From JBLMZW01 sp050259035 (GTDB lineage Bacteria > Bacillota > Syntrophomonadia > Syntrophomonadales > DTU052), in assembly GCA_050259035.1 (NCBI GenBank), contig JBLMZW010000126.1:1-16260 (forward strand): a stretch of 16,260 nucleotides of DNA, in the 5' to 3' direction. The notes under the pieces are model-generated. The model did not search any database. It was given only the letters and a program-made list of their open reading frames with translations, and was not told where the DNA came from. Positions 6,291 to 13,580 of this stretch are shown piece after piece; position 1 is the stretch's first letter; every line of letters starts with the position of its first letter. A program made the position numbers and the translations under genes.

Positions 6291-6536
6291 ATGGAATAAA
6301 CCGGAACTAACCCATGCCAACATTCAACCAGTTTATGCTTTATACCCAGTTAACCCCCCAATGGGCTGGTATAACAAACAGGAAGAAGTTACCTCTCGCA
6401 TATCGTCTTCCATGGGAATCTGGTTATAACGGAATTTAGCTATTTTCCTATGGTCTGCTGCCGCTTACTGGTCCGATTTTCCAAGAGGAACCTATGATAA
6501 ATCGGCGAAATCCATAATTTATAGGGACTGGAGGTG
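6291..6536 (+). other. Gene-free stretch with protein-like but broken reading frame
   Basis: No gene with a credible start is seen. One frame reads protein-like text (VYALYPVNPPMGWYNKQEE) up to TAA at 6427-6429. It then continues in frame without another stop (AIFLWSAAAYWSDFPRG) until TGA at 6535-6537. The only in-frame start-like codon upstream is a TTG at 6274 inside the terminator. This may be a relic gene or chance openness; I do not recognise a family. Confidence 0.2.
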
Positions 6537-6599
6537 ATGCGCAATACAGAAAATCCCAGAGCAGTTGTAATCGATTACGCGACAGGAGGATTGATGTGA
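6537..6599 (+). CDS. Possible 20-codon leader peptide before the NlpC/P60-like gene
   Basis: An ATG at 6537 opens 20 codons (MRNTENPRAV...) and stops at TGA 6597-6599. The stop overlaps the GTG start of the next gene (ATGTGA). GGAGGTG at 6530-6536 directly abuts the ATG, closer than normal for a ribosome site. A perfect 12-bp palindrome, GTAATCGATTAC, lies within it at 6567-6578 and could be an operator. Translational coupling to the downstream gene is possible but unproven. Confidence 0.2.
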   Translation: MRNTENPRAVVIDYATGGLM

Positions 6600-7363
6600 A
6601 GCGAATAATCATCGCCATTGTTTTGTCTCTAACATTATTAGCTGCACCTTTTGCCGCTATGGGGGCGGATACCAGTACTACAGAGCATTTTATTGAGAAG
6701 TACCAGACCAACTATCAGACCTATCTTTCACACGAAGGACCTATAGTTGATGCCTTTCGAACTATCTACAGCCAAAGCCTTGCCGATCAGATTGTGGCAC
6801 GTGCTATTTGGTACATGGAATACGGTTTCATGGTTTATGGTTCTCACCGTTATGCCACCACCGGAGAAATCTTTTGTTCCAACTTTGTTTATTTAGTATA
6901 CAAGGATTTTGGCTATACTTTAACCTCTTATGCCAGTAGATATGACCAGGTCGGAGTTCCGGTCAAAGGAGTATATTCTGCTTTAAAACCGGGAAGCACC
7001 ACCAGGTATCAATTGGTTGGAGTGGAAAATCTGCGCCCGGGAGATATTTTTACTTTCTGGAAGGAAGATAGTAATGGCAACCGCTACATTGGGCATGTAG
7101 CGTTATACATGGGGGTTATAAACGGGAAACCATGTATTATACATACTTGTGGAGCTGGTCGCCCCACAGCCATAGGAATTACTAACAGCTTCACCTGGTG
7201 GTATGGTAAGCACTTTGCTGGGGCCAGGAGAATATTGGGAAGCTCCGCCCAGGTTCCGAATTACACACTTAGTAAGGATGTGGGCCCGGTTATTCCTGAA
7301 TCTTATGTGTTACCGCCCCAGACTGAAATAATCATGCCGAATGATCTGCCTACCCGGTTTTAA
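6596..7363 (+). CDS. Secreted NlpC/P60-like cysteine hydrolase
   Basis: This 255-residue protein has a clear Sec signal peptide: KR, then a hydrophobic run 4-20, with likely cleavage near AMGA-D (about residue 24). The mature part contains a papain-like NlpC/P60-type arrangement: Cys94 in EIFCSNFVYLVY at the start of a helix, His167 in GHVALYMG, and His183 in IIHTCG as the third polar residue. LRPGDIFTF before the His strand is typical of the fold. Such proteins cut peptidoglycan peptides or related amide bonds outside the membrane. There is no SH3, LysM or other wall-binding domain, so the target is uncertain. The GTG at 6596 is used because AGGAGGA at 6584-6590 is well spaced, and the overlapping ATG at 6594 is followed at once by TGA. 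No downstream gene is tightly linked. Confidence 0.75.
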   Translation: MKRIIIAIVLSLTLLAAPFAAMGADTSTTEHFIEKYQTNYQTYLSHEGPIVDAFRTIYSQSLADQIVARAIWYMEYGFMVYGSHRYATTGEIFCSNFVYLVYKDFGYTLTSYASRYDQVGVPVKGVYSALKPGSTTRYQLVGVENLRPGDIFTFWKEDSNGNRYIGHVALYMGVINGKPCIIHTCGAGRPTAIGITNSFTWWYGKHFAGARRILGSSAQVPNYTLSKDVGPVIPESYVLPPQTEIIMPNDLPTRF

Positions 7364-7406
7364 CAGGTATTAAAAACATACATAATCAGCGAAGACGTAT
7401 CTTAAA

Positions 7407-7436
7407 TTGATTGGATAACCTGGCTTTAGGTATAAT
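7407..7436 (+). promoter_or_regulatory. Sigma-A-type promoter upstream of the Nudix gene
   Basis: TTGATT at 7407-7412 and a perfect TATAAT at 7431-7436 are separated by 18 bases. It lies just past the preceding stop codon (7363) and fires towards the hairpin at 7494, then the Nudix gene. Confidence 0.6.
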
Positions 7437-7493
7437 GCTTTAAAGATTGGATTTAAGACTGAAATAAATAAAAGGTCCTTAGAGCCAGATATT

Positions 7494-7545
7494 AGAAGCG
7501 GAAATTATGGTTTTAATACAAAACTGTATTTTCCGCTTCTTTTTT
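7494..7545 (+). terminator. Long intrinsic-terminator hairpin between promoter and Nudix gene
   Basis: Twenty-one bases on each side (from AGAAGCGGAAA at 7494 to TTTCCGCTTCT ending 7540) pair with one mismatch and two G-T pairs around the loop AATAC, followed by a T-run to 7545. It lies about 50 bases after the predicted start of transcription from the promoter at 7407-7436. It could end a ~100-base RNA or act as an attenuator for the genes from 7669. It may also terminate readthrough from the preceding gene. Confidence 0.7.
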
Positions 7546-7668
7546 CAACCATGAAGTTGCTATAGGCTTACTGTAGTTAAAAAGCACCTGCCTGATATCA
7601 TCTTCTTGTTAACTCCTTCTTCTGGTGTTATCCTGGTTAAAACCACAGTATTTAAGGTAGTGATAACA

Positions 7669-8073
7669 GTGCAGGAAAGTCATGTGGTTACCTGTTTCCT
7701 GGAGAATCGGGAAAAAGTGCTGATATTAAAACGGAGTTCCCGGGTAGGATCTTATCAACAAAGATGGGCCGGAATTAGCGGTTTCATTGAAGCAGGGGTT
7801 TCACCGCTTGAACAGGCTCTAATTGAGTTAAGGGAAGAGGTAGGCCTTAATGCTAACGATCTGAAACTTAAGAACGAAGGAGATGTTCTGGAGATTATAG
7901 ATAGTGAGTTAGATAAGAAATGGTTAGTGCATCCTTTTAAATTCGGCTTGGAGGACCATAACCAGATTAAGCTTGATTGGGAACATACCGAATACAAATG
8001 GGTTGATCCTGAAGAAATTCTTCAGTGTGATACTGTACCTGGCTTATACCGGGCATGGGAAAGAGTTAGATGA
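7669..8073 (+). CDS. Nudix hydrolase, coupled to an eIF2B-like protein
   Basis: The Nudix box spans residues 38-60: GFIEAGVSPLEQ...IELREEVGL. Compared with the consensus Gx5Ex7REUxEExGU, the metal-binding glutamates of the REUxEE part (E53, E56, E57) are present, but the early Glu is Val and the Arg is Ile. Family members hydrolyse nucleoside-diphosphate-linked compounds; the substrate here is unknown. The frame is open further upstream to a TTG at 7606, but the GTG at 7669 (134 residues) with AAGG at 7654-7657 begins just before the first fold strand and fits family length; GTG 7660 is another option. The stop overlaps the start of the next gene (ATGA at 8070-8073), so the two are translationally coupled. 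From memory, haloarchaea carry a Nudix domain fused to an eIF2B-like domain, which supports a joint role. Confidence 0.85.
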   Translation: MQESHVVTCFLENREKVLILKRSSRVGSYQQRWAGISGFIEAGVSPLEQALIELREEVGLNANDLKLKNEGDVLEIIDSELDKKWLVHPFKFGLEDHNQIKLDWEHTEYKWVDPEEILQCDTVPGLYRAWERVR

Positions 8074-8876
8074 CGAATATCCGGGACTTAGTACAATCGA
8101 TTAAAACTGACCGCATCCATGGAGCCAGTGAACTGGCTAACCATACACTTGAGGTTCTTTCCGAAGTTACCCTGGCCATTCAGGCGGAAGAACCCCAACA
8201 TATAGTTGAGGTTATCAGGATGGTTGCGGAAGATATACAACAAGCTCGCCCCACTATGGCACCAGTATCTTATTGTACCAAACTGTATCTGCAATTGATG
8301 GAACAGGTGGCTTGCGAAAGCAAAAGTGTTCTGGAACTAAAGAATCAGGTGGCACGTTTGGTTAACCTGATCCAGGACGAAATGGCGACTAAGAAAAGCA
8401 TGGTAATCGAAAAGGCTGCCGTTATAGCCGCAGAGAGTCAGGTTGTATTAACCTGCAGCTACAGTTCGACTGTTATGCAGGCTCTGGTTACGGCAAGGAA
8501 TTTTAATAATACCCTGAAAGCACTGGTGGTTGAATCGGTATACGAGGGAATTTCTTATGGTCAAATAATGGCGCAACGCTTAAGTGAGGCCAGTGTTAAA
8601 TGTGTTCTGATACCGGATAATGCAATAGTGAAAGGCCTGAAAGAAGCTAAACTAATCTTACTGGGCGCCGACTCAATTATGCCGGATGGCTCAGTAATAA
8701 ACGGTTATCCCAGTCTTTTAACAGCCGAATTGGCTAAACAGGCTATTCCTCCTGTTCCTGTTCTGGTAATAGGGGAGAGTATTAAGAAATGTGCCGAGAA
8801 ATTAACTGATATTGAGGATGGGTTTGAGCTTGTGCCATCTGATTTAATAACGCGTATAATAACTGACCAGGGATAG
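8070..8876 (+). CDS. eIF2B alpha/beta/delta-family protein, ribose-1,5-bisphosphate isomerase-like
   Basis: This 268-residue protein has a helical N-terminal part (1-115) and a Rossmann-like C-terminal part. The latter has strand-loop motifs VVLTCSYSSTVMQAL (126-139) and LILLGADSIMPDGSVINGYPS (195-215). In the isomerases MtnA and archaeal ribose-1,5-bisphosphate isomerase, a Cys and an Asp at these two places are catalytic; Cys129 and Asp201 are present here. The conserved NK after DG..V is NG (Asn211-Gly212), a deviation. It overlaps the Nudix gene by four bases. The likely role is isomerisation of a phosphorylated ribose released from a nucleotide, perhaps with the Nudix enzyme supplying substrate. 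A sugar-phosphate sensor without activity is also possible. A bacterial translation factor role is unlikely. Confidence 0.75.
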   Translation: MTNIRDLVQSIKTDRIHGASELANHTLEVLSEVTLAIQAEEPQHIVEVIRMVAEDIQQARPTMAPVSYCTKLYLQLMEQVACESKSVLELKNQVARLVNLIQDEMATKKSMVIEKAAVIAAESQVVLTCSYSSTVMQALVTARNFNNTLKALVVESVYEGISYGQIMAQRLSEASVKCVLIPDNAIVKGLKEAKLILLGADSIMPDGSVINGYPSLLTAELAKQAIPPVPVLVIGESIKKCAEKLTDIEDGFELVPSDLITRIITDQG

Positions 8877-8882
8877 AAAAAG

Positions 8883-9020
8883 ATGTTAAAGACCAGGGCC
8901 TTAACTGAAGGAGATAAAACTATATATATAGAATTACTTAAAAGTATTAATATACGTTCTGATGTATATGTAGTAGTTATACAGAAAAAATTATGGGGGG
9001 GATCCAGTGGTGGCAGATGA
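8883..9020 (+). CDS. Possible 45-residue small protein overlapping the cheW start
   Basis: An ATG at 8883, seven bases after the preceding stop codon, opens 45 codons to TGA at 9018-9020. AGGGA at 8869-8873 could serve as ribosome site. The predicted text (MLKTRALTEGDKT, then IYIELLKSINIRSDVYVVV) is mixed polar/hydrophobic with a short beta-like hydrophobic end. Its 3' end runs through the cheW ribosome site and overlaps its start. I recognise no family; it may be a chance frame in an A+T-rich gap. Confidence 0.25.
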   Translation: MLKTRALTEGDKTIYIELLKSINIRSDVYVVVIQKKLWGGSSGGR

Positions 9021-9489
9021 AATTCAGTTGGTTGTATTCACCCTAAAATCAGATAACAGCCTGTGTGAATATGGTGTTCCCATTACCCAGGTAGAGGAGA
9101 TTACCAGAATGACAACGCCTACCAGGCTTCCGCAGGTACCTGATTTTGTTGAGGGCATAATCAATCTCAGGGAAAGGGTAATTCCGGTAATTGATCTGAA
9201 GAAACGGTTTAATTTAACCAGTTCCGATCATACTGAAGACACTCGTATTATTATGATCGACATAGCAGGCCAAACCGTGGGAATTATTGTCGATGAAGTA
9301 ACAGAAGTATTAAGGTTGTCAGAGGATAGTATTGAACCCCCGCCCCCTATAATCGGTGGAATCACAGCCGATTATTTAACCGGGGTAGGGAAAGTTGATA
9401 ACCGTCTGCTTATTATGTTAGATATCACTCGCGTTTTTTCTGAGGGCGAAAAACAGGAATTACAGTCTGTTGAAAATACCATAGCTTAG
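9007..9489 (+). CDS. cheW: CheW-like chemotaxis coupling protein
   Basis: This is a 160-residue single-domain CheW. Typical pieces are LVVFTL (8-13), YGVPITQVEEI (22-32), the PxxPDFVEGIINLRERVIPVIDLKKRF signature (about 42-68), and GIIVDEVTEVL (93-103). CheW links chemoreceptors to the histidine kinase CheA at the cytoplasmic face of the membrane. The gene stands alone here: no cheA, receptor or flagellar gene is visible, and a terminator follows at once. So it may serve an array encoded elsewhere. Two GTG codons at 9007 and 9010 are possible starts; GGGGGGA (8996-9002) favours 9010 by spacing, a one-residue difference. Confidence 0.93.
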   Translation: MVADEIQLVVFTLKSDNSLCEYGVPITQVEEITRMTTPTRLPQVPDFVEGIINLRERVIPVIDLKKRFNLTSSDHTEDTRIIMIDIAGQTVGIIVDEVTEVLRLSEDSIEPPPPIIGGITADYLTGVGKVDNRLLIMLDITRVFSEGEKQELQSVENTIA

Positions 9490-9502
9490 TATTACATTTT
9501 CC

Positions 9503-9541
9503 GCCCTGTAAACACATGTTTCCAGGGCTTTTTATTTTTTG
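9503..9541 (+). terminator. Intrinsic terminator after cheW
   Basis: GCCCTG(T)AAAC (9503-9513) pairs with GTTT(C)CAGGGC (9518-9528) across loop ACAT, followed by a T-rich run to 9541. Confidence 0.85.
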
Positions 9542-9588
9542 TCTTCAGCGGGATATTAAATTAATTTTACATGAAGGGAGACCAGGTG

Positions 9589-9957
9589 ATGATCGGCCTG
9601 GATCTGGTTGAGGTTGAAAGGATGAAGCTTGCCCTTGAGCGGACCCCCCGCTTCCGGGATCGGGTTTTTACTCCCATTGAGATAGCCTATTGTGAAACTA
9701 AAAAGAATCCATATCCTTCATACGCCGTTCGTTTTGCTGCCAAAGAGGCTTTCCGTAAACTACATTCCAGTTTTAGTTCAGGAACCAGGTTCCATGATGT
9801 TGAGACGGTGCTTGATGAATTAGGGCACCCAATCCTGGTTTTGCATGGGAATGCGAAGAGATTGGCTCAGGAGTTAGAGATCGATGATATTATGGTAAGC
9901 ACCAGTCATGCCGGAGCCTATGCCGCAGCGGCACTGGTAGCAGTGAAACGGAGGTAA
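9589..9957 (+). CDS. acpS: Holo-[acyl-carrier-protein] synthase
   Basis: AcpS transfers 4'-phosphopantetheine from CoA to a serine of acyl carrier protein. The protein (122 residues, usual length about 120) begins MIGLDLVEVERM, matching the family start with the Mg-binding Asp (Asp5). It carries RFAAKEAFRK (48-57), in which Glu53 is the second metal ligand, and STSHAGAYAAA near the C-terminus. An ATG at 9571 in the same frame would add six residues not seen in the family; AGGGAG at 9574-9579 fits the start at 9589 better. The stop shares a base with a following ATG (TAATG) and heads the acpS - nnr - alr run. Confidence 0.94.
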   Translation: MIGLDLVEVERMKLALERTPRFRDRVFTPIEIAYCETKKNPYPSYAVRFAAKEAFRKLHSSFSSGTRFHDVETVLDELGHPILVLHGNAKRLAQELEIDDIMVSTSHAGAYAAAALVAVKRR

Positions 9958-9962
9958 TGGGT

Positions 9963-11516
9963 ATGAGAATTGTTAATGCGGAAGAGATGAAAACGGTTGA
10001 CCGCCGGGCTTCGGAAGAATATGGGATACCGAGTATTATCCTCATGGAAAACGCTGGCCTGCGAGTGGTGGAGGTAGCAGAAAACCTTCTGGAAAAATGC
10101 CCGGGCCGCAGGGTTTTAGTAGTTGCCGGGAAGGGGAATAATGGCGGCGACGGGCTGGTTGTGGCACGTCATATGATTAATTCCGGGGCTTCGGTCAGTA
10201 TTATGCTGCTTGGTCATCCTGATGAAATGACCAGGGATACCCGGGCTAATTATGAAATATTAGATAAGATGAACGCTAAAATGGGTTCCCTTCTGGAACG
10301 GGACGGGCTGAATGAATTGATGCTGGCAGTTTTAAATTGCGATTTAATAATAGATGCCATGTATGGCATCAGTTTTCATGGCAGCCTGGGGGAATTAGAT
10401 TCAAAGGTAGTCCGAATCATTAACTGGGCAAAAAAGCCGGTTATAGCTGTTGACATACCTTCTGGGGTGGAGGCTGATACCGGAAGGGTTTTGGGTGAAG
10501 CCATCAAAGCTACCTGGACAGTTACTCTGGCAGCGCCCAAAATGGGCCTCTTAGTGGACCCGGGCCAGAGTTATACCGGAACATTGACAGTGGCGGATAT
10601 TTCTATACCTGGCCTTTTGCTGAATTCACCGGAAATTAAAAACAACCTTATAACCGAAGATCTCTTGAAACAATTGCTGGTAGCTCGTCCGGTAGAAAGC
10701 CATAAAGGAACCTACGGCCATGTGCTGGTAGTTGGCGGCTCGACTGGGCTTACCGGAGCGGTTGTACTATCGGCTTCCTCAGCCTTGACCTCAGGTGCAG
10801 GTCTGGTAACAGCGGCAGTTCCTGAAAGCCTTTTGCCCATTATTGAGAATCAGGTGGCAGAGGTTATGACGGCTCCCTTAAATGAAACCATTCAAAAAGC
10901 CATAGCACTTGAGGCTTTACCTGCCATTGAAAATCTGCTGGGGACGGTATCGGTTTGCGCTATTGGACCTGGCATGTCACGCTACTCGGAGGCCCATGCT
11001 ATTCTACGGGCTATTCTGGAGAAGTCCGGGATTCCGGTGGTTATTGACGCTGATGGGCTTAATGCTTTGGCTGAAGACATTAACATCGTAAAAAATCGCC
11101 AGATACCCATCGTTCTTACACCTCATCCGGGAGAAATGGCCCGCTTGTTAGGAAAAAGTATTGAAGAGGTTCAAGCTAAAAGATTGGAACTGGCCAGAAA
11201 TGCCGCCCAGGAGTGGGGAGTAACCGTGGTTTTAAAGGGGGCACGAACGATTGTAGCCTGGCCAAACGGGGAAACCTATCTTAATGTTACCGGAAACCCG
11301 GCGATGGCAACCGCAGGAAGCGGTGATGTCCTGACTGGAATTATAGCCGGATTGATAGCCCAGGGTGTAAGGCCAAATCTAGCGGCTTGCGCAGGAGTAT
11401 ACTTACACGGAAGGGCCGGGGATTACAGTAAGGAAAGGTTAGGTGAGAGGGGAACTGTTGCCGGGGATCTGGTCAGGTGTCTTCCCGAGGTATTAAAGGC
11501 TTTTGAGACCCGGTGA
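9963..11516 (+). CDS. nnrD: Bifunctional NAD(P)HX epimerase / ADP-dependent NAD(P)HX dehydratase
   Basis: This enzyme repairs hydrated NADH/NADPH. The N-terminal half (about 1-215) is the YjeF_N epimerase domain: SIILMENAG (24-32), the GKGNNGGDG loop (56-64) and VDIPSGV. The C-terminal half is the ribokinase-like dehydratase: HKGTYGHVLVVGG (about 250), IGPGMSR, VIDADGLN, LTPHPGEMARLLG and GSGDVLTG (452-459). Length is about 517 residues, normal for the fused form. GAGG at 9951-9954 is two bases from the ATG at 9957 but eight from the ATG at 9963, so I prefer 9963. It follows acpS directly, as the equivalent genes do in many Firmicutes. Confidence 0.95.
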   Translation: MRIVNAEEMKTVDRRASEEYGIPSIILMENAGLRVVEVAENLLEKCPGRRVLVVAGKGNNGGDGLVVARHMINSGASVSIMLLGHPDEMTRDTRANYEILDKMNAKMGSLLERDGLNELMLAVLNCDLIIDAMYGISFHGSLGELDSKVVRIINWAKKPVIAVDIPSGVEADTGRVLGEAIKATWTVTLAAPKMGLLVDPGQSYTGTLTVADISIPGLLLNSPEIKNNLITEDLLKQLLVARPVESHKGTYGHVLVVGGSTGLTGAVVLSASSALTSGAGLVTAAVPESLLPIIENQVAEVMTAPLNETIQKAIALEALPAIENLLGTVSVCAIGPGMSRYSEAHAILRAILEKSGIPVVIDADGLNALAEDINIVKNRQIPIVLTPHPGEMARLLGKSIEEVQAKRLELARNAAQEWGVTVVLKGARTIVAWPNGETYLNVTGNPAMATAGSGDVLTGIIAGLIAQGVRPNLAACAGVYLHGRAGDYSKERLGERGTVAGDLVRCLPEVLKAFETR

Positions 11517-11618
11517 TAAGTAATGGTACCAAACAAGAGATCCAAGATAATCAATAGGGGAAACAGCATCATAGATTAAGTAAAAAACCACTTAAGGAGA
11601 ATGAAAGAAGGGTTAATA

Positions 11619-12074
11619 ATGATTGCCAAGGACATAATGACCAGGGATGTTATAGTGGCCAAACCACACGACAAGTTGGAGAAAATAGCCGAAATCCTGG
11701 TTGATAACAAATTCAGCGGAGTGCCAGTGGTTGATGATAATTTTCATGTGGTGGGTGTAATTACTGAAAGAGATTTAATGATTCGAGCCCAAGATCTTAA
11801 GATACCCTTTTATGTCACAATTTTTGATAGTATTATCTTTCTGGAAAATCCCATAAAATTCAAAGATGAGATCAAGAAACATACCGCTGTGGAAGTACAA
11901 GACGTTATGACCAAAAAGGTCATTTCCGTGGAAGAAGACGTTGACATTTCGGAAATTGTTGATTTAATGACCAGAAAGAATATTAACAGGGTGCCGGTTC
12001 TGCGTCATGGGAAATTAGTTGGAATTATAACCCGTAACGATATTCTTAAAGCACTGGTGAAGCATGATGCATAG
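11619..12074 (+). CDS. Tandem CBS-domain protein
   Basis: This 151-residue protein consists almost only of two CBS domains: one from MTRDVIVAKPHDKLEKIAEIL to VVGVITERDLM, the second from VQDVMTKKVISVEEDVDISEIV to LVGIITRNDILKALV. Each ends in the (I/V)GIIT.(R/N)D motif. Between them is a hydrophobic insert of about 35 residues (IPFYVTIFDSIIFLENPIKF). CBS pairs usually bind adenine nucleotides and act as energy sensors; no catalytic domain is attached. The ATG at 11619 has AGAAGGG at 11606-11612 upstream. The ATG at 11601 sits too close to its AAGGAG. The 3' end overlaps alr by 11 bases, implying coupled translation. Confidence 0.9.
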   Translation: MIAKDIMTRDVIVAKPHDKLEKIAEILVDNKFSGVPVVDDNFHVVGVITERDLMIRAQDLKIPFYVTIFDSIIFLENPIKFKDEIKKHTAVEVQDVMTKKVISVEEDVDISEIVDLMTRKNINRVPVLRHGKLVGIITRNDILKALVKHDA

Positions 12075-13197
12075 CTTAAGACCAACTTGGGCAGAGATAG
12101 ACTTAGGCGCTATCGCCCATAATATAAAGCAGGTAAAGAATAAATTACAGCCCGGCTCCAGTTTGATGGCCGTAATTAAGGCTAACGCTTATGGGCACGG
12201 AACGGTTGAGGTGGCCCGGGTCTGCGCTAACGAAGGAGCAGATTTCCTGGCGGTTGCACTGCTGGATGAAGCCTGTCAGCTCAGAGACCATGGGATTAAA
12301 ACCCCTATTTTGATACTCGGGTATTCTCCCCGGGAAGGTTTGGATACTGTAGTCAGAAGCGGTTTTCGCCAAACCATATACGATTGGGAGAGTGCCCTGG
12401 CTTTATCCGAGGCTGCTTTAAAAGCCGATCAGCCGGCAATGGTTCATATTAAACTGGATACGGGTATGTCAAGAATTGGGTTCTTTCCTGATAAGGACTC
12501 CGTTGATACGGTAATTCGGATTAGTAAGCTACCGGGTCTGGTTATCGAGGGAATTTTTACTCATTTTGCCCTGGCGGATTCTTTAGAACGATCCTATACT
12601 AATCAGCAATTGGAACGATTCAACCGTTTTATATCCAGCCTGAGCGACATGGGACTTAAAATTCCCTTCCGCCATGCAGCAAACAGCGCTGGTATCCTGG
12701 AGTATCCCGAAGCCCACCTGGATATGGTTAGGGCGGGAATATCAATATATGGAATGCGACCGTCCGATGAAGTAAGGATGGACGGTCTGAATTTAATACC
12801 AGCTATGCGTCTGATCAGTCATGTGGTGATGATCAAGGAACTTCCGGCCGGAACCCCGGTAAGTTATGGATGTACTTATGTTACTGACCGGCCAACCTTA
12901 GTGGCAACTGTACCGGTCGGGTATGGAGATGGCTATATCCGGGCATACTCCAATCGAGCGTGGGCATCAATAAGGGGTAAGAGGGTTCCTATGATTGGAA
13001 GGGTTTGTATGGATTATTGTATGTTTGATGTTACTGCCCTCGATGAAGTTAGTATGGGTGATGAAGTCACCATGTTTGGACGTGAGGAAGACGGCATAAC
13101 GGCCGATAATCTGGCTGAAATCGCCCAAACCATTAATTATGAAGTGGTATGTCTGGTAAATTCCCGCGTCCCTAGAGTATATGTTAATAAACGGTAA
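12064..13197 (+). CDS. alr: Alanine racemase
   Basis: Alr makes D-alanine for peptidoglycan with pyridoxal phosphate. The 377-residue protein has a TIM-barrel N-domain with the PLP lysine Lys39 in AVIKANAYGHG and HIKLDTGMSRIG at 128-139. Its C-terminal beta domain has the second catalytic base Tyr268 in PVSYGCTY, GYGDGYIRAYSN, and GRVCMDYCMFDVT. Length and order are standard. The start overlaps the CBS gene stop; ATG codons at 12064 and 12067 are both possible. Downstream lie the EndoAI/EndoA genes, the same neighbour order as in Bacillus subtilis, although here they have their own promoter. Confidence 0.97.
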   Translation: MMHSLRPTWAEIDLGAIAHNIKQVKNKLQPGSSLMAVIKANAYGHGTVEVARVCANEGADFLAVALLDEACQLRDHGIKTPILILGYSPREGLDTVVRSGFRQTIYDWESALALSEAALKADQPAMVHIKLDTGMSRIGFFPDKDSVDTVIRISKLPGLVIEGIFTHFALADSLERSYTNQQLERFNRFISSLSDMGLKIPFRHAANSAGILEYPEAHLDMVRAGISIYGMRPSDEVRMDGLNLIPAMRLISHVVMIKELPAGTPVSYGCTYVTDRPTLVATVPVGYGDGYIRAYSNRAWASIRGKRVPMIGRVCMDYCMFDVTALDEVSMGDEVTMFGREEDGITADNLAEIAQTINYEVVCLVNSRVPRVYVNKR

Positions 13198-13227
13198 ACG
13201 GGTTTCAGGATAATGTAATTATTGGAT

Positions 13228-13257
13228 TTGCCGACCCAATTGTCAACGGGATATAAT
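13228..13257 (+). promoter_or_regulatory. Promoter of the EndoAI/EndoA operon
   Basis: TTGCCG (13228-13233) and a perfect TATAAT (13252-13257) are spaced by 18 bases, about 45 bases before the antitoxin start. It lies in the 100-base gap after alr. Confidence 0.5.
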
Positions 13258-13300
13258 GAAGTAGTTGTCTGGCTTCATGTAGAATTGGGAGGTGCTCCGT

Positions 13301-13564
13301 TTGCCGTCCTCAAAAAAAATCATTGTGAGTGTTCCTGAAAATTTGTTGCTGGAAATGGACCAGATGAGGTCTATTGATAATAAAAACCGCAGCGAAGTAA
13401 TAAGAGAGGCGATTAAACTCTACCTCGGAGAACGGAGGAAAAGAGTTTTGCGGGAGCAGATGCAGAGGGGTTATGTTGAGATGGGGGAGATTAATAAAAC
13501 GATTGCTGAGGAACACTTTAATATAGATGGAGACCACGGATCTACAAACGGTTCTCAAGAATAA
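13301..13564 (+). CDS. ndoAI: Antitoxin EndoAI (MazE-like, ribbon-helix-helix)
   Basis: This 87-residue protein begins with a ribbon-helix-helix DNA-binding fold: strand KIIVSVPENLL, then helices containing NRSEVIREAIKLYLGER. A toxin-binding tail includes QRGYVEMGEINKTIAEEHF, which closely resembles the RRGYMEMAKIN region of B. subtilis EndoAI. It neutralises the RNase EndoA encoded 16 bases downstream and probably represses its own promoter. I chose TTG at 13301 because GGGAGGTG at 13287-13294 is well placed for it; a GTG at 13292 inside that site would give 90 residues. Confidence 0.9.
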   Translation: MPSSKKIIVSVPENLLLEMDQMRSIDNKNRSEVIREAIKLYLGERRKRVLREQMQRGYVEMGEINKTIAEEHFNIDGDHGSTNGSQE

Positions 13565-13580
13565 CTGGCGGAGTGGTATG

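Noticed and set aside
6480..6595. Cyclic-di-AMP (ydaO-type) riboswitch before the cell-wall hydrolase
   Set aside because: Such riboswitches often precede NlpC/P60 genes, but none of the conserved ydaO core strings could be found.
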